This document shows, piece by piece, positions 9,085 through 19,792 of a stretch of 64,000 bases of DNA. Position 1 is the stretch's first letter. The number at the start of each line of letters is the position of its first letter. The translations under genes and the position numbers were made by a program. Under the pieces are notes generated by a model. That model saw only the letters and a list, made by a program, of their open reading frames with translations, ran no database searches and was not told where the DNA came from. Origin of the DNA: Budvicia diplopodorum (GTDB lineage: Bacteria; Pseudomonadota; Gammaproteobacteria; Enterobacterales; Enterobacteriaceae). The stretch lies in NCBI RefSeq assembly GCF_009800925.1, contig NZ_WOYF01000010.1:1-64000 (forward strand). Reading direction: 5' to 3'.

Positions 9085-10575
9085 ATGCTAAATATATTTG
9101 CTGGACTAGAAATTCATACTGCCCTAATGCTGGGTCTCGCGTTATTGTTCGTACTGTTTTATGAAGCTATTAATGGCTTTCATGATACGGCTAACGCTGT
9201 TGCCACGGTAATTTATACACGCGCTATGCGCGAACAGCTGGCCGTTGTTATGGCTGGCGTGTTCAACTTCCTTGGGGTTTTGCTTGGTGGACTGAGTGTG
9301 GCTTATGCCATTGTGCACTTACTGCCTACCGATTTATTACTAAACATCAGTTCTACTCATGGCCTCGCCATGATGTTCTCTATTTTACTGGCAGCCATTA
9401 TCTGGAACTTAGGTACCTGGTACTTTGGTATCCCGGCCTCTAGCTCGCATACGTTAATCGGTGCCATTATTGGCGTTGGTTTAACCAATGCGATTGTGAC
9501 TGACTCGTCAGTTGTTGACGCGCTAAATATTCCTAAAATGATTCAAATATTCCTGTCACTGGTGCTCTCACCGTTGGTAGGCTTAATCATTGCGGGTATT
9601 ATGATCTTTATTCTGCGTCGTTTCTGGAGCGGTAATAAAAAACGTGAGCGCATCCACTTAACGCCGGCAGAGCGTGAAAAGAAAGACGGTAAACGTAAAC
9701 CGCCGTTCTGGACGCGAATTATGCTTATCCTTTCCGCGATTGGTGTAAGTTTCTCTCACGGAGCCAATGACGGACAGAAAGGTATCGGCCTCCTCATGTT
9801 GGTATTGATCGGCGTAGCACCAGCGGGTTTCGTCGTTGATATGAGCGCCAGCGGTTACGATATATCCCGTACTCGCGACGCACTCGGTCATCTTGAGCAA
9901 TATTATGAAGCTCATCGTGATGCAATCCCTCACCTTGTTGGTCCTAGCAGTACCGAAGCGCTTCCAGCAATGAGTAGCGAAACTAAATACCACTGTGATA
10001 ACTCACGGGCAGCTACCGCTATCGGCCACTCCCAACAGTTACTTACCGGCCTTGATAGCTATCAGCAATTGGCTCCGGAGCAGCGTAACCAACTTCGCCG
10101 CTTACTGCTGTGTGTAGCAGATACAGCAGCTAAAGTGGCCAAGCTACCGGGAACAACGTCTGAAGATAAACGCTATATCAAAAACCTGCGCCAAGACCTG
10201 TTAATCACCGTTGAATATGCACCTATCTGGATCATCATCGCTGTCGCTCTTGCTCTGGCATTAGGCACTATGGTTGGCTGGAGACGCGTTGCGGTCACCA
10301 TCGGTGAGAAGATTGGTAAGAAAGGCATGACTTACGCACAGGGCGTTTCGGCTCAGTTGACTGCGGCGGTATCTATCGGCGTTGCCAGCTATACCGGTAT
10401 GCCGGTATCAACCACACAGGTTCTGTCCTCAGCCGTTGCTGGTACCATGCTGGTTGATGGCGGTGGCGTGCAGAGTAAAACCATTAAAAACATTTTACTG
10501 GCTTGGGTACTCACCTTACCTATCGCAATTATTTTATCCGGTAGCCTCTACTGGATTGCGTTAAAACTGATTTAA
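9085..10575 (+). CDS. pitA: Low-affinity inorganic phosphate transporter PitA
   Basis: A 496-residue multi-spanning inner-membrane protein of the PiT family, taking up metal-phosphate by proton symport. Both inverted PiT signatures are visible: GFHDTANA (about 31-38) and [10 protein letters not shown] in the second half. I chose ATG 9085 because the sequence then begins [13 protein letters not shown] like E. coli PitA, with TAAGG 4 nt upstream; an in-frame ATG lies 45 nt earlier. A hydrophilic loop of about 150 residues in the middle is the usual variable region. In the second half the PVSTTHV motif of E. coli reads PVSTTQV here. The E. coli neighbour uspB is not found between pitA and uspA. 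Confidence 0.95.
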   Translation: MLNIFAGLEIHTALMLGLALLFVLFYEAINGFHDTANAVATVIYTRAMREQLAVVMAGVFNFLGVLLGGLSVAYAIVHLLPTDLLLNISSTHGLAMMFSILLAAIIWNLGTWYFGIPASSSHTLIGAIIGVGLTNAIVTDSSVVDALNIPKMIQIFLSLVLSPLVGLIIAGIMIFILRRFWSGNKKRERIHLTPAEREKKDGKRKPPFWTRIMLILSAIGVSFSHGANDGQKGIGLLMLVLIGVAPAGFVVDMSASGYDISRTRDALGHLEQYYEAHRDAIPHLVGPSSTEALPAMSSETKYHCDNSRAATAIGHSQQLLTGLDSYQQLAPEQRNQLRRLLLCVADTAAKVAKLPGTTSEDKRYIKNLRQDLLITVEYAPIWIIIAVALALALGTMVGWRRVAVTIGEKIGKKGMTYAQGVSAQLTAAVSIGVASYTGMPVSTTQVLSSAVAGTMLVDGGGVQSKTIKNILLAWVLTLPIAIILSGSLYWIALKLI

Positions 10576-10590
10576 CCACCTTGGTTAGCT

Positions 10591-10626
10591 AAAGCCCCGC
10601 CGTGTGCAAACACGGCGGGGCTTTTT
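10591..10626 (+). terminator. Rho-independent terminator after pitA
   Basis: A 14-bp stem (10591-10604 with 10611-10624, core GCCCCGCCGTG/CACGGCGGGGC) with a 6-nt loop and flanking A and T runs; it may act on both strands. Confidence 0.9.
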
Positions 10627-10984
10627 ATTGCAATTCAATCCACAGTCCGTTGTTTTACAGCCCAATGATAGAACTGAACCAAAACAAATAGCGGCCAGCT
10701 TGGAGCTAGTGTTGTGGCGTACGGTGATTTTGAGCAGGTGGCATTACAGTAACCCAAGGTCCGATCACAATAACTCATAGCCGTTTAACTTTGTTCTACA
10801 AAAATCAAGGTCTATAGACTATCGTTACTGGGGTACTCTTAATAGATTCATTCTTCTTAAGAATCAGAATCAATACTATTCACCAATAAAAGCGTACGCC
10901 ATGTGATCGACATACCATTTTAATAACGGCCACTGGTGCTATTATTTAGCTAACGTTATGAAATATTACGGAAGGAGTGCTCTT
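10627..10984. other. pitA-uspA intergenic region; possible uspA promoter
   Basis: No gene seen; in particular no uspB, which E. coli carries here on the minus strand. A weak promoter-like pair TTGTTC (10791-10796) and TATAGA (10813-10818), 16 bp apart, could serve uspA with a leader of about 160 nt. Confidence 0.35.
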
Positions 10985-11416
10985 ATGGCATATAAACATA
11001 TTCTGATAGCAGTTGACCTATCTCCCGAAAGCAGCGTGCTGGTAGAAAAAGCCGTTTCTATGGCTAAGCCGTACAACGCGAAGGTTTCTCTGATTCATGT
11101 CGATGTCAATTACTCCGATCTGTATACCGGCCTGATTGACGTCAATATGGGTGACATGCAGAAACGCATTTCTGAAGAAACCCACCACGCGTTAACCGAA
11201 CTGGCACAGAACGCAGGTTACCCAATCGGTGAAACCCTCAGCGGCAGCGGAGATCTCGGTCAGGTACTGGTAGACGCAATCAAGAAATACGATATAGATT
11301 TAGTCCTTTGCGGACACCATCAGGATTTCTGGAGTAAGCTAATGTCTTCAGCCCGCCAGCTAATCAATACGGTGCACATTGATATGCTGATTGTTCCATT
11401 ACGTGATAACGAATAG
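10985..11416 (+). CDS. uspA: Universal stress protein A
   Basis: A 143-residue cytoplasmic protein nearly identical to E. coli UspA as I recall it: [20 protein letters not shown] at the start, conserved [20 protein letters not shown] and the ending [10 protein letters not shown]. It belongs to the UspA class, which dimerises and lacks the ATP-binding GxxG(9x)G(S/T) motif. The start at 10985 follows GGAAGGAG at a good distance; a longer frame from 10958 is unlikely. Single-gene unit between terminators. Confidence 0.97.
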   Translation: MAYKHILIAVDLSPESSVLVEKAVSMAKPYNAKVSLIHVDVNYSDLYTGLIDVNMGDMQKRISEETHHALTELAQNAGYPIGETLSGSGDLGQVLVDAIKKYDIDLVLCGHHQDFWSKLMSSARQLINTVHIDMLIVPLRDNE

Positions 11417-11431
11417 TTCATTTATTAATGT

Positions 11432-11458
11432 AAAACGCCCGCTTCCGTGGGCGTTTTT
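11432..11458 (+). terminator. Rho-independent terminator after uspA
   Basis: AAAACGCCC (11432-11440) pairs with GGGCGTTTT (11449-11457), ending in a short T run. Confidence 0.85.
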
Positions 11459-11896
11459 ATAAAATATTATCCTGCAAACTTCGCTCTGACGCTAATATTC
11501 ATCCCCAGCCTGCCGCTTACAGTTAATATTCATTCCCTGAAACCACGAAAGTTAGAAATACTGCCCGCAAGGCTCCTTAACTAGGTAAACAACCGGATGA
11601 ACCGGAATAATCGTCGCGATAAGATTGGCATAGCCATACCTGTCAGATGATTACATTATTATTCACCTGCCATAATTAGACTTATTAGTTACATTTTATA
11701 AGTAATTATTCATTTTTATAATCAATTAACTCAATGATTACTTATTAAATTAGTTTGAAAAAACGGCTTGCATTACACCTATATTTTAATGGTATAGTCA
11801 GAAAGCACATACATTACATATCATGAATCCCGCTTATATTCTCTCTGTTGAATAGCGTTTTTTCGTGGATAAAATAAAAACATAAGAAGGACAGAC
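11459..11896. other. AT-rich upstream region of gdhA
   Basis: No coding sequence seen. A tentative promoter TTGCAT (11768-11773) and TATAGT (11793-11798) has a long 19-bp spacer. AAGGA precedes the gdhA ATG. Confidence 0.35.
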
Positions 11897-13240
11897 ATGA
11901 ATCATTATGCAACTGTAGATGATTTCCTACTCATGCTCCAAAAACGTGACGGCACGCAACCTGAGTTTTTGCAGGCAGTCCGTGAAGTATTTACCTCTCT
12001 GTGGCCATTTTTAAAAGATAACCCGCGCTATACCGAACAATCCCTGCTTGAGCGTCTAGTTGAGCCTGAGCGCGCTATTCAGTTCCGGGTTTGCTGGGTT
12101 AATGATAAAGGTGAAGTTCAGGTCAATCGTGCCTGGCGAGTGCAGTTCAACTCAGCTATTGGACCATACAAAGGCGGTATGCGCTTTCATCCGTCGGTAA
12201 ACCTGTCGATACTTAAATTTTTAGGCTTTGAGCAAACGTTGAAGAACGCCCTAACGACATTACCGATGGGTGGTGGCAAAGGAGGCTCTGATTTCGACCC
12301 TAAAGGTAAAAGCAACGCAGAAATCATGCGCTTCTGCCAAGCGCTGATGACTGAACTTTATCGCCACCTTGGCCCGGATACAGACGTACCGGCGGGTGAT
12401 ATCGGCGTTGGTGGCCGTGAAGTCGGCTATATGGCCGGTATGATGAAGAAGCTATCGAACAATACGGCCTGCGTATTTACCGGTAAAGGTATCTCGTTTG
12501 GCGGCAGCTTGATCAGACCAGAAGCCACTGGCTACGGGTTAGTCTACTTTACCGAAGCGATGTTAAAACGCCATGGTTCAGGTTTTGCCGGGATGCGGGT
12601 TGCAGTATCCGGTTCGGGAAACGTCGCGCAGTACACCATTGAAAAAGCGATGGAACTCGGCGCAAAAGTGGTCACTGCCTCTGACTCCGGCGGCACAGTG
12701 GTGGATGAATCAGGCTTTACTACCGATAAACTCGCCCACCTGATCGAAATTAAAAACGGCCAATACGGTAGAATTAAAGATTACGCCAATGAGCGCGGGC
12801 TAACCTACCTTGAAGGTCAACGTCCTTGGGGTATCCCCGTTGATATCGCCCTGCCTTGCGCAACACAAAATGAACTAGAGCTGACCGATGCCCAGGTACT
12901 GATCCGCAACGGCGTTAAAGCGGTTGCTGAAGGTGCCAATATGCCAACCACCATTGAGGCAACGGAAGCACTGATGGCCGCAGGCGTGCTTTTTGCTCCG
13001 GGTAAAGCCGCCAACGCGGGCGGCGTTGCGACCTCTGGGCTGGAAATGGCACAAAACGCAGGCCGGGTGAGCTGGAGAGCCGAAAAAGTTGACCTACGCT
13101 TGCAGCACATCATGCATGATATCCATGCGGCCTGCGTTAACTACGGCGGCCAAGCTAAGCAAACCGACTACGTTAGCGGCGCTAATATTGCTGGCTTCGT
13201 TAAAGTAGCCGACGCCATGATCGGTCAAGGCATACTTTAA
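11897..13240 (+). CDS. gdhA: NADP-specific glutamate dehydrogenase
   Basis: A 447-residue protein, the same length as E. coli GdhA. It makes glutamate from 2-oxoglutarate, ammonium and NADPH in the cytoplasm. The substrate-binding and catalytic stretch PMGGGKGGSDFDPKGKS carries the active-site lysine; PAGDIGVGGREVGYM and the Rossmann motif VSGSGNVAQY follow. AAGGAC lies 6 nt before the ATG. In E. coli gdhA is elsewhere on the chromosome; here it sits between uspA and rsmJ, an arrangement I believe also occurs in Yersinia. Confidence 0.97.
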   Translation: MNHYATVDDFLLMLQKRDGTQPEFLQAVREVFTSLWPFLKDNPRYTEQSLLERLVEPERAIQFRVCWVNDKGEVQVNRAWRVQFNSAIGPYKGGMRFHPSVNLSILKFLGFEQTLKNALTTLPMGGGKGGSDFDPKGKSNAEIMRFCQALMTELYRHLGPDTDVPAGDIGVGGREVGYMAGMMKKLSNNTACVFTGKGISFGGSLIRPEATGYGLVYFTEAMLKRHGSGFAGMRVAVSGSGNVAQYTIEKAMELGAKVVTASDSGGTVVDESGFTTDKLAHLIEIKNGQYGRIKDYANERGLTYLEGQRPWGIPVDIALPCATQNELELTDAQVLIRNGVKAVAEGANMPTTIEATEALMAAGVLFAPGKAANAGGVATSGLEMAQNAGRVSWRAEKVDLRLQHIMHDIHAACVNYGGQAKQTDYVSGANIAGFVKVADAMIGQGIL

Positions 13241-13248
13241 GCCCAAAA

Positions 13249-13277
13249 AAAACGGTAGTGCTTTGCGCTACCGTTTC
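13249..13277 (+). terminator. Probable terminator between gdhA and rsmJ
   Basis: AACGGTAG.GC and GC.CTACCGTT form a hairpin around a TTT loop, flanked by A run upstream and TTT downstream; it can serve both convergent genes. Confidence 0.7.
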
Positions 13278-13306
13278 AATAACCGCCAAGCTGGCAGCCA
13301 TAAAAC

Positions 13307-14053
13307 TCAAATCGTTATATACAAATCGAACCGATGGCTCTTAGTCTCCACCGAAGCCTGAGGCTTACGATCCGCCAGATAGGGCGCATAATCAGGCCGT
13401 TTTACTACTACCCGTTTCTTCGCCAACCCGCAGGCAGGCTCTAGCAAACCGTCAGCATCTAAGTCTTCACCAACCAATGACTGAAACACCCGCATCTCCT
13501 TTTTCACCAGTGCGCTCTTTTGCCGGTGAGGAAACATAGGATCAAGATAAACCACGTCGGGCGCAGGTTGCACAGAAGACAGTGCCGTCAGGCTAGAAGC
13601 ATGTAACAGCGTCAGGCGCTCTTTCAGCCAGCCTCCGATTTCAGCATCGTCATATCCCCGGCGTAGCCCGTCATCCAGCAAAGCGGCAACCACAGGATTG
13701 CGCTCCAACATTCTGACTTTACAACCCACGGCCGCCAGTACAAAAGCATCGCGCCCCAGACCGGCTGTAGCGTCCACCACGTCGGGTAAATAACCGCGTT
13801 TAATACCGATCGCTTTAGCAACGGCTTCACCCCGACCGCCGCCAAACTTACGCCGGTGAGCCATTGCACCAGAGGCAAAATCAACATAAATTGCCCCCAG
13901 CTTCGGCTCATCTAGCTTGCGCAACTCAAGGCGTTCAGCCGTTAGCACCAGCGCCATGATGGCCTGCTCATCGGAAACTAACCCCCAACGATTGGCCAAA
14001 ATTGATAAGGTGTCACCATCAGCGCCTGCGTCACACATTAAACGAATCGACAC
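13307..14053 (-). CDS. rsmJ: 16S rRNA (guanine(1516)-N2)-methyltransferase RsmJ
   Basis: A 248-residue SAM-dependent methyltransferase modifying G1516 of 16S rRNA. Visible motifs: [14 protein letters not shown], the SAM-binding [29 protein letters not shown] and the catalytic-type [21 protein letters not shown]. The start is a GTG at 14053, only 8 nt after prlC, so the two are probably cotranscribed as in E. coli (prlC-yhiQ). Confidence 0.93.
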   Translation of the reverse strand: MSIRLMCDAGADGDTLSILANRWGLVSDEQAIMALVLTAERLELRKLDEPKLGAIYVDFASGAMAHRRKFGGGRGEAVAKAIGIKRGYLPDVVDATAGLGRDAFVLAAVGCKVRMLERNPVVAALLDDGLRRGYDDAEIGGWLKERLTLLHASSLTALSSVQPAPDVVYLDPMFPHRQKSALVKKEMRVFQSLVGEDLDADGLLEPACGLAKKRVVVKRPDYAPYLADRKPQASVETKSHRFDLYITI

Positions 14054-14061
14054 GGCGTAGA

Positions 14062-16104
14062 TTACCCTCTAATTCCGTAATGACGCAGCATGGCATCCAG
14101 TTCAGGTGCCCGACCACGGAAGTTTTTGAACAGATTCATTGGTTCATCAGAACCGCCCCGAGACAGGATACAATCAAGGAATGAGCGGCCAGTAACCTTG
14201 TTAAAGATCCCTTCTTCTTCAAAACGCGAAAACGCATCGGCGGATAACACTTCTGCCCACAGATAGCTGTAATAGCCCGCCGCGTAACCACCGGCAAAAA
14301 TATGGCTAAATGCGTGCGGGAAGCGGCCCCAGCTTGGGGAATTCATCACGGCGACCAGCTTCTTCACTTCGGCCAGAGTTGGCAAAATTTGTGCGCCCTG
14401 AGCCGGGTTATACTCATAGTGCAACCGAAAATCGAACAGGCCGAACTCTAACTGGCGTAGGATAAACAGCGCAGCCTGATAGTTTTTAGCCGCCAGTAGC
14501 TTATCTAACATCTCTTGTGGCAAAGGTTCACCGGTCTGATAGTGGCCGGAAATGAAGGCCAGCGCTTCAGGCTGCCAACACCAGTTCTCCATAAACTGAC
14601 TCGGTAGCTCAACGGCATCCCAAGGCACACCGTTAATACCCGATACGCCGGCGGTATCAATCTTGGTCAGCATATGATGAATACCGTGGCCAAACTCATG
14701 GAACAACGTGGTCACTTCATCATGAGTAAACAACGCAGGCTTGTCGCCAATCGGGCGATTAAAGTTACAGGTCAGGTAAGCAACAGGCTTTTGTACATGG
14801 CCATCAGCGTAGCGCAGGCTGCCAATACAGTCGTCCATCCACGCGCCGCCGCGTTTATGCTCACGGGCATACAGGTCAAGATAGAAGCTACCGCGCAGCT
14901 CACCGCTCTCATCAAACAGATCAAAGAAGCGAACTTCAGGATGCCAGCTATCAACGCCACTGCGCTCTTTAGCGGTAATACCAAATACCCGTTTAACCAC
15001 TTCAAATAGCCCTTCAATTACCCGCTGTTCAGGAAAGTAAGGGCGAAGCTGCTCGTCGCTAATGGAGTAAAGATGCTGCTTCTGTTTTTCGCTGTAATAG
15101 GTAACATCCCAAGCATCAAGCTCGCTGACGCCATAATGCTGCTCGGCGAACGCGCGTAATTCAGCCAGCTCTTCGGCACCTTGTCCGTGAGCGCCTTTAG
15201 CTAAGCCATTAAGGAAATCGAGTACCTGCTGTGGATTCTCGGCCATTTTAGTCGCCAGAGATTTATCCGCATAGCTGTCAAAACCAAGCAAACGGGCCAG
15301 CTCATAGCGCAGAGCCAGCGTTTCAGCCATGATCTCGCTGTTGTCCCATTTACCCGCATTCGGCCCCTGATCGGAAGCCCGGGTGGTAAACGCCTGATAC
15401 ATTTCATAACGAAGATCGCGGTTGTCAGCGTAGGTGATTACCGGTAGATAGCTTGGCATATCTAACGTCAGTAGCCAGCCCTGCTGCTCTTTTGCCTGAG
15501 CCATTTCCTGAGCCGCCGCTAATGCGCTTTCCGGCAGCCCGACCAGCTCATTCACATCGGTAATTAACTTGCTCCAGCCCATGGTGGCATCAAGCACGTT
15601 ATTACTATAGGTAGAACCCAGCTCAGATAAGCGCGCAACGATTTCACCATAGCGCTTTTGTTTTTCCGCATCTAAACCAATGCCCGACAGTTCGAAGTCG
15701 CGCAGCGAGTTCTCCACCGCCTTTTGCTGGGGTTTTGTTAACCGTTTAAACGCATCACCCTGCTTTAAATTACGATAAGCGTTATACAAACCTTCATGCT
15801 GACCAACCCACGTACCAAACTCAGACAACAGCGGCAGCGATTGCTCATAGGCTTCACGCAGTTCAGCGCTATTTTTAACCGAGTTTAAATGACTAACCGG
15901 AGACCAAATTCGCGATAAGCGATCGTCAACCTCAGCCAATGGTTGACACAGGTTATCCCATGTAAACGGCCCCGGCTGAGCCACAACCTTTTCAACCACC
16001 GCGCGGCAGTCGGCTAATGCAGCGGTCACTGCAGGTACAATATCCTCAGGACGAATAGCAGAAAACGGCGGTAAACCTTGGAATGTTAACAATGGGTTAG
16101 TCAT
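14062..16104 (-). CDS. prlC: Oligopeptidase A (M3 zinc metallopeptidase)
   Basis: A 680-residue cytoplasmic oligopeptidase that degrades peptides such as cleaved signal peptides. The zinc motif [12 protein letters not shown] carries HExxH, and the M3 C-terminal block [20 protein letters not shown] is present. Start at ATG 16104: the sequence then begins [15 protein letters not shown] like E. coli PrlC, with AAGGAT upstream; an in-frame extension to 16188 is unlikely. First gene of the prlC-rsmJ unit. E. coli prlC is a heat-shock gene; I saw no convincing sigma-32 promoter here. Confidence 0.95.
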   Translation of the reverse strand: MTNPLLTFQGLPPFSAIRPEDIVPAVTAALADCRAVVEKVVAQPGPFTWDNLCQPLAEVDDRLSRIWSPVSHLNSVKNSAELREAYEQSLPLLSEFGTWVGQHEGLYNAYRNLKQGDAFKRLTKPQQKAVENSLRDFELSGIGLDAEKQKRYGEIVARLSELGSTYSNNVLDATMGWSKLITDVNELVGLPESALAAAQEMAQAKEQQGWLLTLDMPSYLPVITYADNRDLRYEMYQAFTTRASDQGPNAGKWDNSEIMAETLALRYELARLLGFDSYADKSLATKMAENPQQVLDFLNGLAKGAHGQGAEELAELRAFAEQHYGVSELDAWDVTYYSEKQKQHLYSISDEQLRPYFPEQRVIEGLFEVVKRVFGITAKERSGVDSWHPEVRFFDLFDESGELRGSFYLDLYAREHKRGGAWMDDCIGSLRYADGHVQKPVAYLTCNFNRPIGDKPALFTHDEVTTLFHEFGHGIHHMLTKIDTAGVSGINGVPWDAVELPSQFMENWCWQPEALAFISGHYQTGEPLPQEMLDKLLAAKNYQAALFILRQLEFGLFDFRLHYEYNPAQGAQILPTLAEVKKLVAVMNSPSWGRFPHAFSHIFAGGYAAGYYSYLWAEVLSADAFSRFEEEGIFNKVTGRSFLDCILSRGGSDEPMNLFKNFRGRAPELDAMLRHYGIRG

Positions 16105-16455
16105 ATAAACGATCCTTAAATTTGGCAATATGTCTAACATGAGGGCTATGATGATAGAAATCAATGCTCGGAGTACGAATCTCTCCAATAGACAGCACCG
16201 TTTTTAGCGGTCATATCAGTTAGGCTATAATGGTTTTCTTTTTGCTAAACTGCGGCAGGCAATGATTTTCACTTTTTATTAATCAGACAGTTTATACTGT
16301 TTGTCATTATGTGCTCACCTCGCTTTATGAGGAACCCTGTCATAGCTTGATTATTATTAATGGTAATCAACAGACTGGGCCATAAGGACACAATTTATCA
16401 ATAACAGACTGATTTTACTTATTGTCTGAATAACAACGGAAAGCCTAAACACGCC
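16105..16455. other. Divergent promoter region of prlC and rlmJ
   Basis: No coding sequence or stable RNA recognised. It must hold promoters for both directions. Confidence 0.4.
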
Positions 16456-17298
16456 ATGTTAAGTTATCGCCACAGTTTTCACGCGGGTAACCACGCCGAT
16501 GTAGTAAAACACACCGTACAAAGCCTGATTATTGAATCATTAAAAGAAAAAGAAAAACCGTTTCTTTATCTCGATACCCACGCTGGCGCCGGTCGCTATT
16601 ATTTAGGCAGTGAACACTCAGAAAAAACCGGTGAATATCTGGAAGGCATCGCCCGTATTTGGCGGAGGGATGACATTCCCGCCGAGCTAGAAGCCTACAT
16701 GCAGGTCATCAACTATTTTAATCGCAATGAACATCTAAAGTACTATCCGGGTTCGCCGCTAATCGCCCGCCAGTTGCTAAGAGAATACGATCAAATACAT
16801 CTGACAGAGCTTCACTCTAGCGACTACCCTATGCTACGCAGCGAGTTCCAAAAAGACGAGCGCGCCAGAGTACTGAAAGCCGACGGCTATCAGCAGTTGA
16901 AATCCCAGCTTCCGCCAACCACCCGTCGGGGTTTTATACTGATGGATCCGCCCTATGAGATGAAAACAGACTATCAGGCGGTGGTTGAAGGTATTAAGGA
17001 AGGCTATAAACGCTTTTCTACCGGAACTTACGCTCTCTGGTACCCGGTGGTTATGCGCCAGCAAATTAAACGTATGGTGCGGGAGCTGGAAGAAACTGGT
17101 ATCCGTCGTATTCTACAAATTGAACTTGCCGTGCAGCCTGACAGCGATCGCCGGGGAATGACGGCATCCGGCATGATAGTCATTAATCCGCCGTGGAAAT
17201 TAGAGCAACAAATGACCAACGTGCTGCCATGGCTACATAAAGTACTGGTACCAAGCGGGCACGGCCATACTAAAGTTAACTGGATTACGCCTGAGTAA
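16456..17298 (+). CDS. rlmJ: 23S rRNA (adenine(2030)-N6)-methyltransferase RlmJ
   Basis: A 280-residue protein with the same length and N-terminus (MLSYRHSFHAGNHADVVKHT) as E. coli RlmJ, which methylates A2030 of 23S rRNA. Motifs: the SAM-binding LYLDTHAGAGRY and the N6-adenine methyltransferase catalytic tetrad DPPY within ILMDPPYEMKTDYQ. Divergent from prlC as in E. coli. Followed after 39 nt by a protein I do not recognise. Confidence 0.96.
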   Translation: MLSYRHSFHAGNHADVVKHTVQSLIIESLKEKEKPFLYLDTHAGAGRYYLGSEHSEKTGEYLEGIARIWRRDDIPAELEAYMQVINYFNRNEHLKYYPGSPLIARQLLREYDQIHLTELHSSDYPMLRSEFQKDERARVLKADGYQQLKSQLPPTTRRGFILMDPPYEMKTDYQAVVEGIKEGYKRFSTGTYALWYPVVMRQQIKRMVRELEETGIRRILQIELAVQPDSDRRGMTASGMIVINPPWKLEQQMTNVLPWLHKVLVPSGHGHTKVNWITPE

Positions 17299-17337
17299 AC
17301 GATTCGATCACGATAAGCTGTAGGATTTGAAAATTTT

Positions 17338-18108
17338 ATGAAAAAAGATATGGTCGTTGGCGTTAGCCTTTCTGCGGTAGCCATTATAGTTCTGGGTGGC
17401 TGGTTGATCTGGCAAGCCGTTTTCCCCTCTCCGGTTGCTCAATGGGTATTCTACGGAGAGAAACCCTCGGAAGCTCGCGGATTTTCTTATCCTCCGGCCA
17501 AAAATAGCGCAACCGGGCACCTTGAGAACAAGCCTGAAATTCCTGAGGGCGACGGCGCGCTATTAACCCAGTGGGCTGATGCCAAACAGTGTTCGCTGAT
17601 TGTGAAGTCGGGTAAAGAAAAAATCAGCGTGACCCGCTTTAACGAAAGCAATCAGCCAAGCGTTCAGGTGCGCTATATCGATAGCCATGACGTAGCCAGT
17701 GAACTCAACGTACAAATTAATCAGGGCGTTAGCTTCTGGACCTATCCTGATGCTAAAAAGCCGGGTGAATACGTCGGCTGGAAGTTTGATAATCTGGCGG
17801 GCAAGCCAATCCCTATACGTTATCGGGGCAAAGAGCTGCTGGAAGGCACCGTTTACAAACGGCTGACCAACGGAAAATGGTCTTATGAACGATTCCATAA
17901 TGGTAAATCCGTTGAAACCAAAGAGCTGGAACAGCTACCGGCAATTTCATCAGAAAATGAAGAACATGAGCTAGCAATAGTTCGTGATGCCAATCAATGG
18001 CTCAGCCATAAGCTACAAAAGCTTTCTGAATCGTTATCAGTGCCCGTCCCTGACCAATGGCTAAACAGCGGTAACGATCCTTGCCTCACGGTTAACGCTG
18101 AAATATAG
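17338..18108 (+). CDS. Unrecognised membrane-anchored protein, 256 aa
   Basis: I do not recognise a family. Residues 6-29 are a hydrophobic helix after MKKD, with no clear signal-peptidase site, so the protein is probably an inner-membrane-anchored periplasmic protein. The rest is hydrophilic, rich in Trp/Tyr (WVFYGE, SFWTYPDAKKPGEYVGWKFD, YKRLTNGKWSYERFHNGK), with two cysteines (85 and about 249) that could form a disulfide. It follows rlmJ by 39 nt on the same strand and precedes gorA by 124 nt. In E. coli rlmJ and gor are adjacent, so this gene is extra. Codon use looks like its neighbours, which argues against recent transfer. Confidence 0.75.
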   Translation: MKKDMVVGVSLSAVAIIVLGGWLIWQAVFPSPVAQWVFYGEKPSEARGFSYPPAKNSATGHLENKPEIPEGDGALLTQWADAKQCSLIVKSGKEKISVTRFNESNQPSVQVRYIDSHDVASELNVQINQGVSFWTYPDAKKPGEYVGWKFDNLAGKPIPIRYRGKELLEGTVYKRLTNGKWSYERFHNGKSVETKELEQLPAISSENEEHELAIVRDANQWLSHKLQKLSESLSVPVPDQWLNSGNDPCLTVNAEI

Positions 18109-18232
18109 AGCGGGCATTGAGATCTGAAAATGGATAAAGATTGACAGTACAATAGTGGGTTCTTTCATTTTGCAGCGCGTTATGAGAACCTTTTATTATC
18201 CCCTCGAAGCTATAGAGAGAAGTAAAAACACC

Positions 18233-19585
18233 ATGACTAAACATTATGATTATCTTGCTATCGGCGGCGGCAGCGGCGGTATTGCCTCAATAAATCGTGC
18301 AGCATCTTACGGCAAAAAATGCGCTATCATCGAGGCTAAACACCTTGGCGGAACCTGCGTTAACGTTGGATGCGTTCCTAAAAAAATCATGTGGCACGCC
18401 GCGCAAATTGCCGAAGCTATTCACCTGTATGGCCCGGATTACGGTTTCGACACGACGGTAAATAACTTCGATTGGAAAAAGCTGATCGCCAGCCGTAGCG
18501 CTTATATCGATCGCATTCACCAGTCTTACGATCGCGTACTAGGCAACAACAAAGTTGACGTTATCACCGGTTTTGCCCGCTTTGTTGATGCCCACACCGT
18601 TGAAGTTAACGGCGAGAAAATCACCGCTGACCATATTTTAATCGCTACCGGCGGTCGCCCTTCGATCCCAACAATTCCGGGTGCAGAATACGGCATTAAC
18701 TCCGACGGTTTCTTTAAATTAGATGCCATGCCTAAGCGGGTTGCGGTAGTCGGCGCTGGCTATATTGCGGTGGAAATCGCCGGTGTACTCAACGGGTTAG
18801 GCGCAGAAACTCACCTGTTTGTGCGTAAGCATGCACCACTGCGTACGTTTGATCCAACGATCGTCGAGGCACTAGTTGAAGTCATGACGGCGGAAGGCCC
18901 TGCGTTGCATACCCACGCAATTCCTAAATCTATTACTAAAAATGCAAACGGTAGCCTAACCCTAACGTTAGAAGATGGCGCAGAACACGAGGTTGATTGC
19001 CTGATTTGGGCCATCGGCCGTGAACCGGCAACGGATGGCATTCATCTGGAAGCCGCCGGAATTAAAACCGATGAGCGCGGTTATATATCAGTAGATAAGT
19101 TCCAGAACACCAACGTATCCGGCGTGTATGCCGTTGGCGATAATACCGGTGCCGTAGAGCTGACGCCGGTTGCCGTTGCCGCAGGCCGTCGCCTGTCTGA
19201 GCGTTTATTTAACAATAAGCCAAACGAGCACCTCGATTACAGCAATATCCCAACCGTGGTGTTCAGCCACCCGCCAATCGGTACTATCGGCCTAACTGAA
19301 GCTCAGGCTCGCGAACAGTACGGTGACGAAGAGGTTAAAGTTTACAAGTCATCGTTTACCGCGATGTACACGGCGGTAACCGCTCATCGCCAGCCGTGCC
19401 GGATGAAACTGGTATGTGCAGGTAAAGATGAGAAGATCGTCGGTATTCACGGCATCGGCTTTGGGATGGATGAGATCCTACAGGGATTTGCCGTGGCGGT
19501 TAAAATGGGTGCAACTAAACAAGACTTTGACAACACGATTGCGATTCACCCGACGGCAGCAGAAGAGTTTGTTACCATGCGCTAA
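18233..19585 (+). CDS. gorA: Glutathione-disulfide reductase
   Basis: A 450-residue FAD enzyme reducing glutathione disulfide with NADPH. FAD motif [13 protein letters not shown], redox-active GGTCVNVGC (Cys42/Cys47), NADPH motif [12 protein letters not shown] and the C-terminal [11 protein letters not shown] with the catalytic histidine are all present. Start at ATG 18233 matches E. coli Gor (MTKHYDY); the frame is open 78 nt further upstream. Confidence 0.97.
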   Translation: MTKHYDYLAIGGGSGGIASINRAASYGKKCAIIEAKHLGGTCVNVGCVPKKIMWHAAQIAEAIHLYGPDYGFDTTVNNFDWKKLIASRSAYIDRIHQSYDRVLGNNKVDVITGFARFVDAHTVEVNGEKITADHILIATGGRPSIPTIPGAEYGINSDGFFKLDAMPKRVAVVGAGYIAVEIAGVLNGLGAETHLFVRKHAPLRTFDPTIVEALVEVMTAEGPALHTHAIPKSITKNANGSLTLTLEDGAEHEVDCLIWAIGREPATDGIHLEAAGIKTDERGYISVDKFQNTNVSGVYAVGDNTGAVELTPVAVAAGRRLSERLFNNKPNEHLDYSNIPTVVFSHPPIGTIGLTEAQAREQYGDEEVKVYKSSFTAMYTAVTAHRQPCRMKLVCAGKDEKIVGIHGIGFGMDEILQGFAVAVKMGATKQDFDNTIAIHPTAAEEFVTMR

Positions 19586-19619
19586 ACCAGTGCGATAAAA
19601 CGTACGGTTCAAGTAACAT

Positions 19620-19652
19620 AAGGGCCTGAAGTCCAAACTTCAGGCCCTTTTC
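19620..19652 (+). terminator. Rho-independent terminator after gorA
   Basis: A 13-bp stem (19620-19632 with 19637-19649, core GGGCCTGAAG/CTTCAGGCCC) with a CCAA loop and trailing Ts. Confidence 0.9.
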
Positions 19653-19792
19653 TAACGTTTTAGCCACACTTTTCGCTATATATTCAAACGCTGCTAAAAT
19701 ATAAATAGAATAATTATTGGTTATTACGCTTATTTTTGTTCAATCAGTAATCGGTTGATACCGGCGCCGAAATCAGACAGAAAGAATTTTTG

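Noticed and set aside
12817-13113. 98-codon minus frame inside gdhA
   Set aside because: Antisense shadow of a complete, conserved enzyme.
14772-15017. 81-codon minus frame inside prlC
   Set aside because: Alternative frame within a complete M3 peptidase gene, no support.
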